Positions 34,446 through 42,169 of a stretch of 64,000 bases of DNA are shown one piece after another. The notes below the pieces were generated by a model. That model was not told where the DNA came from and did not search any database. It was given only the letters and a program-made list of their open reading frames with translations. The position numbers and the translations under genes were made by a program. This DNA comes from Planctomycetota bacterium (GTDB taxonomy: Bacteria > Planctomycetota > Phycisphaerae > SM23-33), in assembly GCA_022705325.1 (NCBI GenBank), contig JAKJER010000007.1:115517-179516 (forward strand), read 5' to 3'. The first letter of the stretch is position 1; each line of letters begins with the position of its first letter.

Positions 34446-34533
34446 GACTTCCAATACCTGCGACCCGTGGGCCCGCTGGGGCCCGCTTATCCATTCGCCC
34501 TATGCGATATACTCGTTTCCATGGCCGGGCAGT

Positions 34534-34914
34534 TCAGCCCAGCAGTTTCTTGACCGACTCCAACAGCTTCTCCATCCGAAAGGGCTTGTTGAGATAGATA
34601 TCAACGCCCAGGCTCTCTGCGTACACCCGGTGCCGACTGCCCTGGTTGCCGGTGATCATGATGACCCGCGGCTTGTCGGACTTCTTCTTGCCCTTCTTGA
34701 GCTTCTCCATGACCAGGAACCCGCTCCGCTTGGGCAGCATCATGTCCAGCACCACCACGTCGGGCAGCTTCTCCTCCGCCCGCACCAGCGCCTCATTCCC
34801 GTCGCTCGCGGTGGCCACTTCCAGACCCAGGTCCTTCAACGCCGTATCCATGGCGGCCAGGATGTCCCGGTCGTCATCTACCAGCAGGACCCGCTTGGTC
34901 GCCTGCTCGGTCAT
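34534..34914 (-). CDS. Stand-alone receiver-domain protein (CheY-like)
   Basis: The 126-residue protein is a single REC domain: acidic pocket DDD 13-15, phospho-acceptor Asp57 (VVVLDMMLP), Thr88 (MITG) and Lys110 (LNKPF). No output domain is present, so it probably works by protein contact, like CheY or a phosphorelay intermediate. The basic stretch KLKKGKKKSDKP at 71-82 is unusual. It has its own strong promoter and a palindromic leader. A kinase (30395-31258) and a PilZ protein (35253) flank the region on the same strand, but pairing is only suggested by proximity. Confidence 0.93.
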   Translation of the reverse strand: MTEQATKRVLLVDDDRDILAAMDTALKDLGLEVATASDGNEALVRAEEKLPDVVVLDMMLPKRSGFLVMEKLKKGKKKSDKPRVIMITGNQGSRHRVYAESLGVDIYLNKPFRMEKLLESVKKLLG

Positions 34915-34926
34915 GCCGTTCTCCTT

Positions 34927-34943
34927 GCGTTCTTCAAGAACGC
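34927..34943 (-). promoter_or_regulatory. Perfect palindrome in the leader of the receiver gene
   Basis: GCGTTCTT and AAGAACGC flank one central base, between the predicted transcription start (near 34957) and the AAGGAG ribosome-binding site. It could be an operator for a dimeric regulator or an RNA hairpin next to the ribosome-binding site. Confidence 0.55.
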
Positions 34944-34963
34944 GTTAGGCTTCGAATCGGGAT

Positions 34964-34992
34964 ATTGTATGGAAAGCCCCCCTTGGCGTCAA
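34964..34992 (-). promoter_or_regulatory. Strong predicted promoter for the receiver-domain gene
   Basis: TTGACG and TACAAT are separated by 17 bp on the minus strand (five of six matches each). Transcription would start near 34957, giving a leader of about 43 nt that contains the 17-bp palindrome. Confidence 0.7.
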
Positions 34993-35252
34993 CAAGGGAA
35001 GTAACATTCCCCGTGGAAAACCTCGGCCCCCGGGAGGCAAGCGCGGCGACGGCCTCCAGGAGTTCATCTGCCCGGAGAACCACTTGAGAACGGGGGCCGC
35101 CTGTCGGTCACGCGTTATTCCGGGTCCCGGACGACCCCCTGGCGCCCAAGAGGCTCCCTGGCGTCGCGGGCGTTGGCGTCTGGAAGGGCCTCCGGCGGCG
35201 GCGCATGGCAGAAGGCAGGCCTGTGCCCGCGGAGGGGGGAGAGGGGGCGGCC
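34993..35252 (-). other. Non-coding spacer between the PilZ and receiver genes
   Basis: About 260 bp with no open frame having a ribosome-binding site or recognisable product. It is GC-rich with several short dyads. I see no terminator with a T-tract and no known structured RNA. Confidence 0.45.
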
Positions 35253-35576
35253 CTACAGGTTCAGGGCCAGCGGTTGGCGGAATCGCAGGGCCAACCCGCA
35301 GTTGTCGTCGCGGCCGTCCGTCACGCGGCGGAGGACGTCGGCCCGGGCGGCGACCACCTCGGGCAGCCTGTTGCGCCGGGGGACACAGAAGGAGACCGCG
35401 ACCTTGGAGCCCATACCTTGGGCGGCCGAGGCCGGTACGCGGACGTACAGCCCGCCGTCGGACACGTTGCTGATGTCCGACGTGACCGGGAACTCCTGGT
35501 GGGGGGAAAACAGCGTCACCGGGCAGTCCAGCCTGTGGCGGGCGTGCTTGCGGTGTTCCTTACGCTTGCTCTTCAT
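35253..35576 (-). CDS. PilZ domain protein, predicted c-di-GMP binder
   Basis: The 107-residue protein has both PilZ signatures needed for cyclic di-GMP binding: RxxxR at 9-13 (RKHAR) and [DN]xSxxG at 37-42 (NVSDGG), followed by the beta-barrel strands GLYVRVP, VAVSFCVP and CGLALRF. PilZ proteins convert c-di-GMP levels into effects on motility, secretion or matrix. There is no fused partner domain. The start codon follows AAGGGAG by four bases. A perfect hairpin lies in the leader at 35594-35611. It precedes the receiver gene on the same strand, with 338 bp between them. Confidence 0.88.
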   Translation of the reverse strand: MKSKRKEHRKHARHRLDCPVTLFSPHQEFPVTSDISNVSDGGLYVRVPASAAQGMGSKVAVSFCVPRRNRLPEVVAARADVLRRVTDGRDDNCGLALRFRQPLALNL

Positions 35577-35593
35577 GGCACTCCCTTCCCGGA

Positions 35594-35611
35594 CCGTCCC
35601 CCGCGGGACGG
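35594..35611 (-). promoter_or_regulatory. Hairpin in the pilZ leader
   Basis: Perfect 7-bp stem CCGTCCC / GGGACGG with a 4-nt loop, ending 18 bp before the start codon and just upstream of the Shine-Dalgarno. It could affect translation initiation. Confidence 0.4.
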
Positions 35612-35744
35612 GCCGCGACAAATCCTTTTCTGCTGGCCCTATCGGCCGAAGAGGAAGGGGACTTTCGTAACGCAGAGTTTTTTTGCCTCGAGCGCCCGCC
35701 GGTCGCCGGGCGGCAAGAACCAGCCCCCTGGCGGGCTTTTCCCC

Positions 35745-35773
35745 TAGACGCAGTCGGCGCTGCGCTATAAGAT
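35745..35773 (+). promoter_or_regulatory. Possible promoter for the second PEP-CTERM protein
   Basis: TAGACG and TAAGAT are spaced by 17 bp (four of six matches each) in an AT-richer patch; overlapping -10 candidates (TATAAG, GATAAA) exist. It lies about 90 bp before the start codon. Confidence 0.35.
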
Positions 35774-35860
35774 AAACACAGTAGGTTTTCCGCTCGTGGA
35801 TGGACCCTGTCTATTGGAAGGCTGCGACACCTGACACTTGTTCTACAGGAGGAACAAGAA

Positions 35861-37864
35861 ATGACGACAATTCGATCCCTGTATGCCCTCGTTGCGGTCC
35901 TCGTCCTGTTCGTGTCGGTGCTGCCGGCGGACGGAGCGATGGTCTCGCTGTGGACTCTGAACGAAGCCGCCGGCACGACGACCGCCGCCAACAGCATCGC
36001 CACCGGCCCGGTCGGTTCGCTGTACAACGGTGCTGACTTCGTTGTCGACGCCGTGCGCGGCCAGGTGCTTCATTTCGACGGAAGCGATGACTACGCGACC
36101 GCGGGCAACATTCCGGCGCTGGCCGTCGGATCGGACTACACCTGGTCGTTCTGGTCCTCGTCGGCCCAGGGCCCCAACAACAACGTCATGTTCGGCAACC
36201 GCTACGACGGGGGCAGTTCCTGGTGCAAGTTCACCACCTCCAAGTTCGAGTACGTGCCCAACGGCTCGGCCCAGCACCTGGAGTATGACGACATCGCCGC
36301 CAACAGCGGATGGATGTACCATGTGGTGGTCAAGAGCGGCAATACCCTGACGTACTACCGGGACGGGCAACTCAAGGGCAGCAGGACGATCACCGCCGAC
36401 ATGCCCTCGCTGCCCCTGCGGTGGGGCGGCGACCCCACGACGGAGCGGTGGGGCGGCAACATGGACAACATCGCCCTCTTCGACCATCCCCTGACCGCCG
36501 CGGAAGTCAACTACGCGATGATCGGCAACTACAGCCGGTTCAGCGCGGTCAAGGCCACCTCTCTCCAGGACGACTTCTCCGCCGGGCTGGACAAGTGGGA
36601 CGCCGTGACCAAGGGCCTGGAGAGCAACGCGGCTTCGGGCTACGACGCCCCCTCCGTCAGCGGCGGGCAGCTCACTCTCGGCGGCACGACCACGTCGCAG
36701 TACTGGCGAGGCTCGAGCGTGGCCGGCAAGGACCTCTTCGACGTTCCCGCCGGCGGCGAGTTGCGATTCGACGTGGACCGCGTCAGCCTGTCCGGCAGCG
36801 CGGGCGCCTCGGGCCTGCGCTCCAGCCTGTGGATGTACGCCGACGACGGCAACTACGTGCACTTCTCCCAGAACACCGAAGCCAGCCGAGGCTTCGGATA
36901 CAACGCCAACAACAACAATCCCACCGGCGGCGGCGTGAACCTCGCCCGGGCCGACTACCTGGACAGCAACTACGGCAACCACAGCATGAGCATGGTGCAC
37001 GACGGCTCGTACGTGAAGATGTACGTGGACGGGCGGTATCTCGGCTCGCAGGCGGCGACCTTCAGCTCCAACATCGCCATGATGCTCACCGGCCAGGCCC
37101 GGGCCACCGGCGAGACCGTACAGGCGGTATTCGACAACGCGTCGGCCTCCACTCGCACCTTCACGCACATGTACGACAACTTCAACTCCGGATCGATCGA
37201 CCCGGCCAAGTGGACCGTCATCCGCAAGGGCCTGGAGCACGCGGGCGACTTCCCCGGCAACCTTGCCGCCAGCGTTCAGGACGGCGTGCTGACCATCAGC
37301 GGCAGCACCGGCAGCCAGTACTGGTACGGCGTGACGCTCCAGTCGGCCGTGCAGTTCCCGTCGGAAAACGGCGCCACCTTCACCGTGCAGCGCGAGGCCC
37401 TGAGCAAGAGCGGTTCGGCCGGGCGGTCCAGCGTGTGGATCTGGGCCGACGACAACAACTTCCTGCATTTCTCTGACAACTTCGGAGAGAACGGCTGGCA
37501 GTACAACTACGCCGACGGCACGCGGACCGGCGTCTCGGTGGGAAGCGGGATCAACATCCCCGCCTTTGACTCGATGGACGGCGACGACCTGTCGCACGAG
37601 ATGACCGTCATGCTCCGCCGCGAGGGCGCCACGCTGTACATGGACATGTACCTCGACGACGTGCTGGGCGCCACCCGCCAGTTCGACAACTGGGGCGACC
37701 GCACCTTCTACTACATGCTCACCGGGCAGCCCCGCGCCAGCGGCGACAGCGTCTACGCCGCCTTCGACAACGTTGAGATCAACATCCCCGAGCCGCTCAC
37801 GCTGGGCCTGCTGTCGCTGGCCGGCGCCGCCCTCGGCGGTTACGTTCGCCGGCGCAGGCGATGA
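35861..37864 (+). CDS. LamG / duplicated-domain PEP-CTERM surface protein
   Basis: AGGAGG lies 8 bases before the ATG. The 667-residue protein has a signal peptide (ALVAVLVLFVSVLPADG) and a LamG/concanavalin domain at about 25-225 (SLWTLNEAAGTTTAANS to FDHPLTAAEVNYAM). Two homologous segments of about 190 residues follow, each opening DxFxxGxxDxxKWxxxxKGLE and containing SGSAGxxSS.W.WADD.N..HFS and YMLTGQ/MMLTGQ(A/P)RA(T/S)G. The C-terminus is a PEP-CTERM signal, IPEPLTLGLLSLAGA then YVRRRRR. The segments look like carbohydrate-binding beta-sandwiches. Exosortase processing and anchoring to the outer surface or matrix are expected; the ligand is unknown. Confidence 0.88.
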   Translation: MTTIRSLYALVAVLVLFVSVLPADGAMVSLWTLNEAAGTTTAANSIATGPVGSLYNGADFVVDAVRGQVLHFDGSDDYATAGNIPALAVGSDYTWSFWSSSAQGPNNNVMFGNRYDGGSSWCKFTTSKFEYVPNGSAQHLEYDDIAANSGWMYHVVVKSGNTLTYYRDGQLKGSRTITADMPSLPLRWGGDPTTERWGGNMDNIALFDHPLTAAEVNYAMIGNYSRFSAVKATSLQDDFSAGLDKWDAVTKGLESNAASGYDAPSVSGGQLTLGGTTTSQYWRGSSVAGKDLFDVPAGGELRFDVDRVSLSGSAGASGLRSSLWMYADDGNYVHFSQNTEASRGFGYNANNNNPTGGGVNLARADYLDSNYGNHSMSMVHDGSYVKMYVDGRYLGSQAATFSSNIAMMLTGQARATGETVQAVFDNASASTRTFTHMYDNFNSGSIDPAKWTVIRKGLEHAGDFPGNLAASVQDGVLTISGSTGSQYWYGVTLQSAVQFPSENGATFTVQREALSKSGSAGRSSVWIWADDNNFLHFSDNFGENGWQYNYADGTRTGVSVGSGINIPAFDSMDGDDLSHEMTVMLRREGATLYMDMYLDDVLGATRQFDNWGDRTFYYMLTGQPRASGDSVYAAFDNVEINIPEPLTLGLLSLAGAALGGYVRRRRR

Positions 37865-37867
37865 TCT

Positions 37868-37888
37868 CCGCGGGCGGATAGCCCGCGG
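37868..37888 (+). terminator. Hairpin right after the PEP-CTERM gene
   Basis: Perfect 8-bp stem CCGCGGGC / GCCCGCGG with a 5-nt loop, 4 bp after the stop codon. No T-tract, so termination is uncertain. Confidence 0.4.
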
Positions 37889-37978
37889 GTGACGAGGTCC
37901 TGCGACGCGCCATGGAGCCGTCGAAAACTCACCGTGTCCGGTGCGCCGGCTCCGCGCGCATCAGCACGACAGGGCGAA

Positions 37979-38008
37979 TTGCCTCCAGGGCCTGCCTTGC
38001 AGTAGAAT
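37979..38008 (+). promoter_or_regulatory. Predicted promoter for the Tat-exported unknown
   Basis: TTGCCT and TAGAAT are spaced by 18 bp, with transcription expected near 38015, about 53 nt before the start codon. It uses the same TTGCCT -35 as glpD and the lipoprotein at 48129. Confidence 0.5.
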
Positions 38009-38067
38009 CACCACTCGCGACGCCTGAACATTCCCAAGCAGACCTGCCGCCGTCACAGGAGACTGAC

Positions 38068-38970
38068 ATGAAGCGGACCACGCTGACCCGCCGGGAGGTG
38101 CTCACCGCCGCTGCCGGGGCGACGGCGGCGGTTTCGACTCCCGCTGCCGCCCAGTGGTCGCTGCCGAAAGACGATACGGTGCGGGATCGGTTGTGGTTGT
38201 TCGGCAGCCCCGCCGGCAGCACCGCGCCGCACACCAAGCGCCGCACCGTGATGACCCCGGCCGAGGGGGCCCTCTACCTGGGCGTGCCGAACGTCTACAT
38301 GAACCAGGCCAATGCGGGGGCCGAGGCCAGCCTGGGGCGCTTCGAGCCGCCGTTCGAACCGTATGCCGTGGCCCTGCGCCCGTTCAAGCGCGTCCTGTGG
38401 GGCCTGGTCGGCTCGGGCGGCTTCACCTCCGCCGAGGAACGCAAGGAAGGGCTGGAACTGATTTGCAGGACCCCGAACTTCGTCGGGGCCCACCTGGACG
38501 ACTTCTTCATCTCCAAGCCGGGCGACAAGCAGGCCGTGCTTGCGCTCGATGAACTGCGGGAGATTCGCCGGGCCCTCAAGGCCTCCGGCCGGCCGATGGG
38601 GCTGTACTCCACCTACTACACGACGCTGTTGAAACTCCCGCTGGGCGACTACCTCAAGCTGCTGGACGGCGTGACCTTCTGGACCTGGAAGCCGGAAGAC
38701 CTCGCCCAGTTGCCCGCGAACGTGGAGAAGGTCAAGCAGGCCGCCCCGCACCTGAAGATCATCCTGGGCTGCTACATGGTGGACTTCACCCGCAAGGTCT
38801 CCATCCCCATTGCGGCGATGCGGAAGCAATGCGAGTTCGGCCTGGAGGCGTTGGGAAAGAAACAGCTCGAGGGGATGATGTTCCTCAGCAACGGCGTGAT
38901 GGACGTCGGCTTCGAGGCGGTGGAGTGGACGCGCGAGTGGGTCCGGAAGGTCGGCGACACCCGGATCTGA
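38068..38970 (+). CDS. Tat-exported protein of unknown function
   Basis: AGGAG lies six bases before the ATG. The 300-residue product starts with a twin-arginine signal (LTRREVLTAAAGATAA, cut near residue 29). I do not recognise the family. The mature part contains KRVLWGLVGSGGFT, NFVGAHLDDFF, GRPMGLYSTYYTTLLKLPL, DGVTFWTWKPEDL and HLKIILGCYMVDFT, which reads like alternating beta strands and helices of a barrel. HLDDFF and TFWTW could be ligand-facing. Its neighbours are surface and carbohydrate proteins, so an exported sugar-related role is plausible but unproven. Confidence 0.6.
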   Translation: MKRTTLTRREVLTAAAGATAAVSTPAAAQWSLPKDDTVRDRLWLFGSPAGSTAPHTKRRTVMTPAEGALYLGVPNVYMNQANAGAEASLGRFEPPFEPYAVALRPFKRVLWGLVGSGGFTSAEERKEGLELICRTPNFVGAHLDDFFISKPGDKQAVLALDELREIRRALKASGRPMGLYSTYYTTLLKLPLGDYLKLLDGVTFWTWKPEDLAQLPANVEKVKQAAPHLKIILGCYMVDFTRKVSIPIAAMRKQCEFGLEALGKKQLEGMMFLSNGVMDVGFEAVEWTREWVRKVGDTRI

Positions 38971-38992
38971 GGCCGCGTCTCGCGGGTCGCTC

Positions 38993-40534
38993 TTAGCGTG
39001 CCCGCCGCGTCGCGGGGGCGATGCCGGCGTCTTGCGGCGCCCTGCCGGCCGTCCAGCGGATCACGCGGGCGACGAACGGTTCCAGTCCGGCCGTCTTCTC
39101 CGGGTGCGGGCTGAACAAGGCCACTCGCCCCTTCTGGTACGTCGCGGCGATCATGGCCGGCGTGTTCAGCATGACCCCCTCGGGGGCGTCATTCTCCCGC
39201 ATCTCCTGGCGGAAGTAGCTCAGCACCGTATAGTCCTGAAGGTCGTCCCGCCCCCCCGGGCCCAGCAGCGGGCCGTTGGCGTAGTAGATCGGCAACTCGC
39301 CCTCCCGCCGGCCGAGAATCTCTCGGCCCGCCGGCGTCAGCTCGATCTTCACCGTCCCCTTGCCGCGCTTCCAGTGGCGGCTGTCGACGGTCTTGGCGTC
39401 GATGATCTTCAGGCCCCACTCGTAGCCGGAGGTGGCCAGGTACGCCCCCGCGCAGATGCCCAGGTACCCGCCGCCGCCGCGGACAAACCGTTCGACGGCC
39501 TCTCGACCGCCCTCGCCCAGCGCCTCCGCCGTTCCCTTGCCCGTCCCGCCGGGGAACACGACGGCGTCGAACTGCCTCAGCACGCCCGCGCGAATCGCCT
39601 CCGGGCTGACCAGGCGGGCCAGCACGCCCCGATCCGCCTGGAGCAGGCCCTCCAGCCGGACGGGCCCGGTGCTGCCCACGCCCCCGCCGCAGTAGACGGC
39701 CACGCGAAGCTCGCCTGGTTGGCGATCGGGCGGGGTGATCAGGTCGCGGTCGCAGTCGACCATCTCCAGGTCCTTCAGCAGGCAGTGGACCATGATCCGG
39801 TGCTGGCGGACCCTCCGGGCCAGCGGCTCTTTCAGGCACGTCTCCTGGATCATCGCCCGGATCCCGTTCACCTCCCAGGCCGCCCGGGCCAGCGAGCCCA
39901 CCGCCGGGTTGATCATGGGCACCAGCTCGTGGTCCGCCTCGTCGATGGTCTTGTTCACCGCCTCCAGCATCCGCTCGCTGACGGCCAGCACGTCCTTGTG
40001 CCGCGTGCGGATGAGCCCCGCGCCGGTCGACTTCTTGTTGATCTTGTGGAAGTCGAACCCCTCGTGCAGGTCGACCAGCCAGTCGGGCTTGCGGCTGAGC
40101 ACCAGTTGCCACATCGCCTCGGCGAGGGCGTTGAGGGGTTTGTCGGGGCCGCCCTTGCATGGGAAATCGCGGTTGAGGTTGGCCGACTCCTTGGGCTCGT
40201 CGGGGATGTTGCGGCTCTTGGCGGCCAGGCCCGGCACGTTCGCCCGCGGCAGGACGATCAACCGCCCCTTGCGGATGGGCCAGTGGCGGATCTGCTCAGC
40301 CGCCCTCATGCCGGCCGGTTCGTCCCCGTGCACCCCGCCGGTCACCATCACGAGCGGCCCGGGCTTGCCCGATTCGACCACGTAGTACGAGGTCTCGAAC
40401 CGCGTGCCCTTGCAGAGCACGCCCGCGGGCTGATCCGCCGCCCAGGCCGGAACGACCGACAGCACGAGAATCGCGGCCAGGAGGAAGCGGCAACGGGAGA
40501 GGTGCGTCTTCGGCCGTCCGTACACATGTGCCAT
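38993..40534 (-). CDS. Exported fusion: M14-type zinc amidohydrolase plus BPL_N/class I amidotransferase-like domain
   Basis: The 513-residue protein has a signal peptide (RFLLAAILVLSVVPAWA). Residues 55-265 match the succinylglutamate desuccinylase/aspartoacylase branch of M14: zinc ligands His69 and Glu72 (GGVHGDEPAG), the ANLNRDFP substrate motif at 118-125, and His157 (VDLHEGFDFH). From about 275 a second domain begins (LRVAVYCGGGVGSTG). It has VVFPGGTGKG and nucleophile-type Cys361 in GGGYLGICAGAYLA, as in biotin-protein-ligase N-terminal-like and DJ-1/amidotransferase folds. Both domains look intact. An exported two-step amide or peptide processing enzyme is conceivable, but the substrate is unknown. 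AAGGAG precedes the start; the oxidoreductase gene is next upstream, 72 bp away. Confidence 0.8.
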   Translation of the reverse strand: MAHVYGRPKTHLSRCRFLLAAILVLSVVPAWAADQPAGVLCKGTRFETSYYVVESGKPGPLVMVTGGVHGDEPAGMRAAEQIRHWPIRKGRLIVLPRANVPGLAAKSRNIPDEPKESANLNRDFPCKGGPDKPLNALAEAMWQLVLSRKPDWLVDLHEGFDFHKINKKSTGAGLIRTRHKDVLAVSERMLEAVNKTIDEADHELVPMINPAVGSLARAAWEVNGIRAMIQETCLKEPLARRVRQHRIMVHCLLKDLEMVDCDRDLITPPDRQPGELRVAVYCGGGVGSTGPVRLEGLLQADRGVLARLVSPEAIRAGVLRQFDAVVFPGGTGKGTAEALGEGGREAVERFVRGGGGYLGICAGAYLATSGYEWGLKIIDAKTVDSRHWKRGKGTVKIELTPAGREILGRREGELPIYYANGPLLGPGGRDDLQDYTVLSYFRQEMRENDAPEGVMLNTPAMIAATYQKGRVALFSPHPEKTAGLEPFVARVIRWTAGRAPQDAGIAPATRRAR

Positions 40535-40606
40535 TCGCAGTCTCCTTGCTTCCGCGGGCAGATGTTCCTTGCCCTCGCAACCAGCCTGCCGGCTGCGGGC
40601 TGCCGG

Positions 40607-41959
40607 CTAGAACCGCCACGGGCTGCGCAGCGGGCGGGTGAGCATCCGGTTGGCCTCGTCGTCGTTGGCGAACCGCTCGGCCTGCGGGTCCCAGCGGAGC
40701 TTTCGCCCGGTCAGGATGGCGATGTGCCCGAGGTGGCAGAGGCTGTTGGTGCGGTGGCCGATCTCCGCGTCGGCCAGCGTCTGCCCGCGGGTCTGGATCG
40801 CCTGGACGAAGTCGGTCTTCTCCGGCATGAGCGGCAAGTGCAGCTCGTGGGAGCCGATCGTTTCCTTCAGCAGGCTCCTGGGGTGGGCGTCGGCCAGGCC
40901 CTTGCCGTAGTCGGCCTGGATGAATCCTTCGGTGCCCTCGAAGCGGACGTGGGGATGCGAGATGGAGTACTCCATCTCCACGCCGTCGGCGAACCGGTAG
41001 CGGACGTCGAAGCCGATCAGCACGTTCCACAACCCGCCCTCGGTGGGCCACTGGCCCGTGCCCTCGACCTCCACCGGCCCGGTCCGGTCCGTGCCGTGGC
41101 CCCACTGGGCGATGTCGTTCAGGTGCGTGCCCCAGTTGCAGATCATCCCGTCGCAGTAGTCGCGGACGCGCATCCAGCCGGGCCGGCCGTACCCGTGGCG
41201 AGGGTGGACGCGGTTGAGCGTGTAGGGGGCCACCGGGGCCGGGCCCAGCCACAGGTCGTAGTTCAGCTCCTCGGGCACGGGCATGATCGGTTGGGGCTGG
41301 CAGCCGATGTCGCCGCGGGGCACGCCCGTCCGAATCCGCACCAGCTTGCCGATCCGCCCGTTGCGGACCAGCTCGCAGGCGCGGTGGAAGTACCACTGCG
41401 AGCGGAACTCGCTGTCGGTGCGAAAGACCCGCCCCTGCTGCTTGACCGTGTCGGCCAGCAGCCGGCCTTCGGCGATGCTCAGGGTGAGCGGCTTCTCGCA
41501 GCAGACGTCCTTGCCCGCCCGCACCGCGTCCAGGGCCTGCACCACGTGCCAGTGGTCAGGCGTGGAGATCATGACCGCGTCGATGTCGCCGCGCGCCAGC
41601 AACTCGCGATAGTCGCCCAGGCCCGCGCAAGACTTGCCCGAGCCGCCCGACTTGGCGTAGTGGCTGTCCACCTGTTTGACCGCGTTGTCGAGGCGCCACC
41701 GGTCCACGTCGTTCACCGCCAGCACCTGAGTCTGGGGATTGTTCAGGAAGAAGGGAATGTTGGCATAGGTGGCCTGGCGGCCCATGCCGATCATCCCGAT
41801 GGTGATCCGCTCGCTGGGCGCGGGCTTGCCGCCCCGCCCAGCCCCCAGCGCGCTTGCCGGCACGACCAGCGGCGCCGCAACGGCGGCCGCGGCGCCCGCC
41901 GCCTGAGCCAAGAATTCCCGCCGCCGCATTCCATCCGCTTTCCTGCGCTTCGTCATCAT
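40607..41959 (-). CDS. Tat-exported Gfo/Idh/MocA family oxidoreductase
   Basis: Two ATGs in tandem (41959 and 41956) follow GGAAGG, so the start may shift by one codon. The 450-residue protein has a Tat signal (MRRREFLAQAAGAAAA). A Rossmann domain follows: ITIGMIGMGRQATYANIPFF, VNDVD, MISTPDHWHVVQALDAVRAGKDVCCEKPLTLS, the last containing the EKP family motif. The C-terminal domain then reads VFRTDSEFRSQWYF, GVPRGD and NWGTHLNDIAQWGH. Such periplasmic members are expanded in planctomycetes; some act as NAD-dependent glycosidase-like enzymes with tightly bound cofactor, others are untested. A cluster of five hairpins lies immediately upstream of its start. Confidence 0.88.
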   Translation of the reverse strand: MMTKRRKADGMRRREFLAQAAGAAAAVAAPLVVPASALGAGRGGKPAPSERITIGMIGMGRQATYANIPFFLNNPQTQVLAVNDVDRWRLDNAVKQVDSHYAKSGGSGKSCAGLGDYRELLARGDIDAVMISTPDHWHVVQALDAVRAGKDVCCEKPLTLSIAEGRLLADTVKQQGRVFRTDSEFRSQWYFHRACELVRNGRIGKLVRIRTGVPRGDIGCQPQPIMPVPEELNYDLWLGPAPVAPYTLNRVHPRHGYGRPGWMRVRDYCDGMICNWGTHLNDIAQWGHGTDRTGPVEVEGTGQWPTEGGLWNVLIGFDVRYRFADGVEMEYSISHPHVRFEGTEGFIQADYGKGLADAHPRSLLKETIGSHELHLPLMPEKTDFVQAIQTRGQTLADAEIGHRTNSLCHLGHIAILTGRKLRWDPQAERFANDDEANRMLTRPLRSPWRF

Positions 41960-41975
41960 CGTTTCCTTCCGCGTG

Positions 41976-42106
41976 GCATGGGCGCCTCGCCCATGCGCCT
42001 GCCCTGCCTACCGGCAGGCAGGCTGCCGGCAGGCAGATCGCAGGGCCGTCCCGGCCCTGCCCCACGGGCGGGACGCCCGTGGGACGCACGGGCAAGATGC
42101 CCGTGC
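41976..42106. repeat. Cluster of five consecutive hairpins (REP-like)
   Basis: Five inverted repeats follow each other within 131 bp: 41976-41996 (9-bp arms), 42004-42036 (14-bp arms, one mismatch), 42040-42060 (9 bp), 42061-42083 (10 bp) and 42086-42106 (9 bp). All have loops of 3-5 nt. Units 1, 4 and 5 share the theme G(C)ACGGGC/GCCCGTG or ATGGGCG/CGCCCAT. Translated, the strand reads GRDARGTHGQDARAT, a string often seen in spurious open frames of planctomycete and verrucomicrobial genomes. Confidence 0.9.
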
Positions 42107-42124
42107 CACGATCTTGCGCCGCAG

Positions 42125-42169
42125 TGCCAATTGCCAATTACGAATCCACGAATTCACGAATCAACGGAT
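42125..42169 (-). repeat. Heptamer/octamer array 6 at the 3' end of the lactonase-type gene
   Basis: Units TGCCAAT (twice), TACGAAT, CCACGAAT, TCACGAAT and CAACGGAT follow in tandem. The TGA stop codon of the upstream gene (42161-42163) is inside the last units. Confidence 0.75.

Noticed and set aside
35622..35860. A c-di-GMP riboswitch upstream of the PEP-CTERM gene
   Set aside because: A PilZ gene next door made this attractive, but neither the GEMM-I nor GEMM-II core is recognisable.
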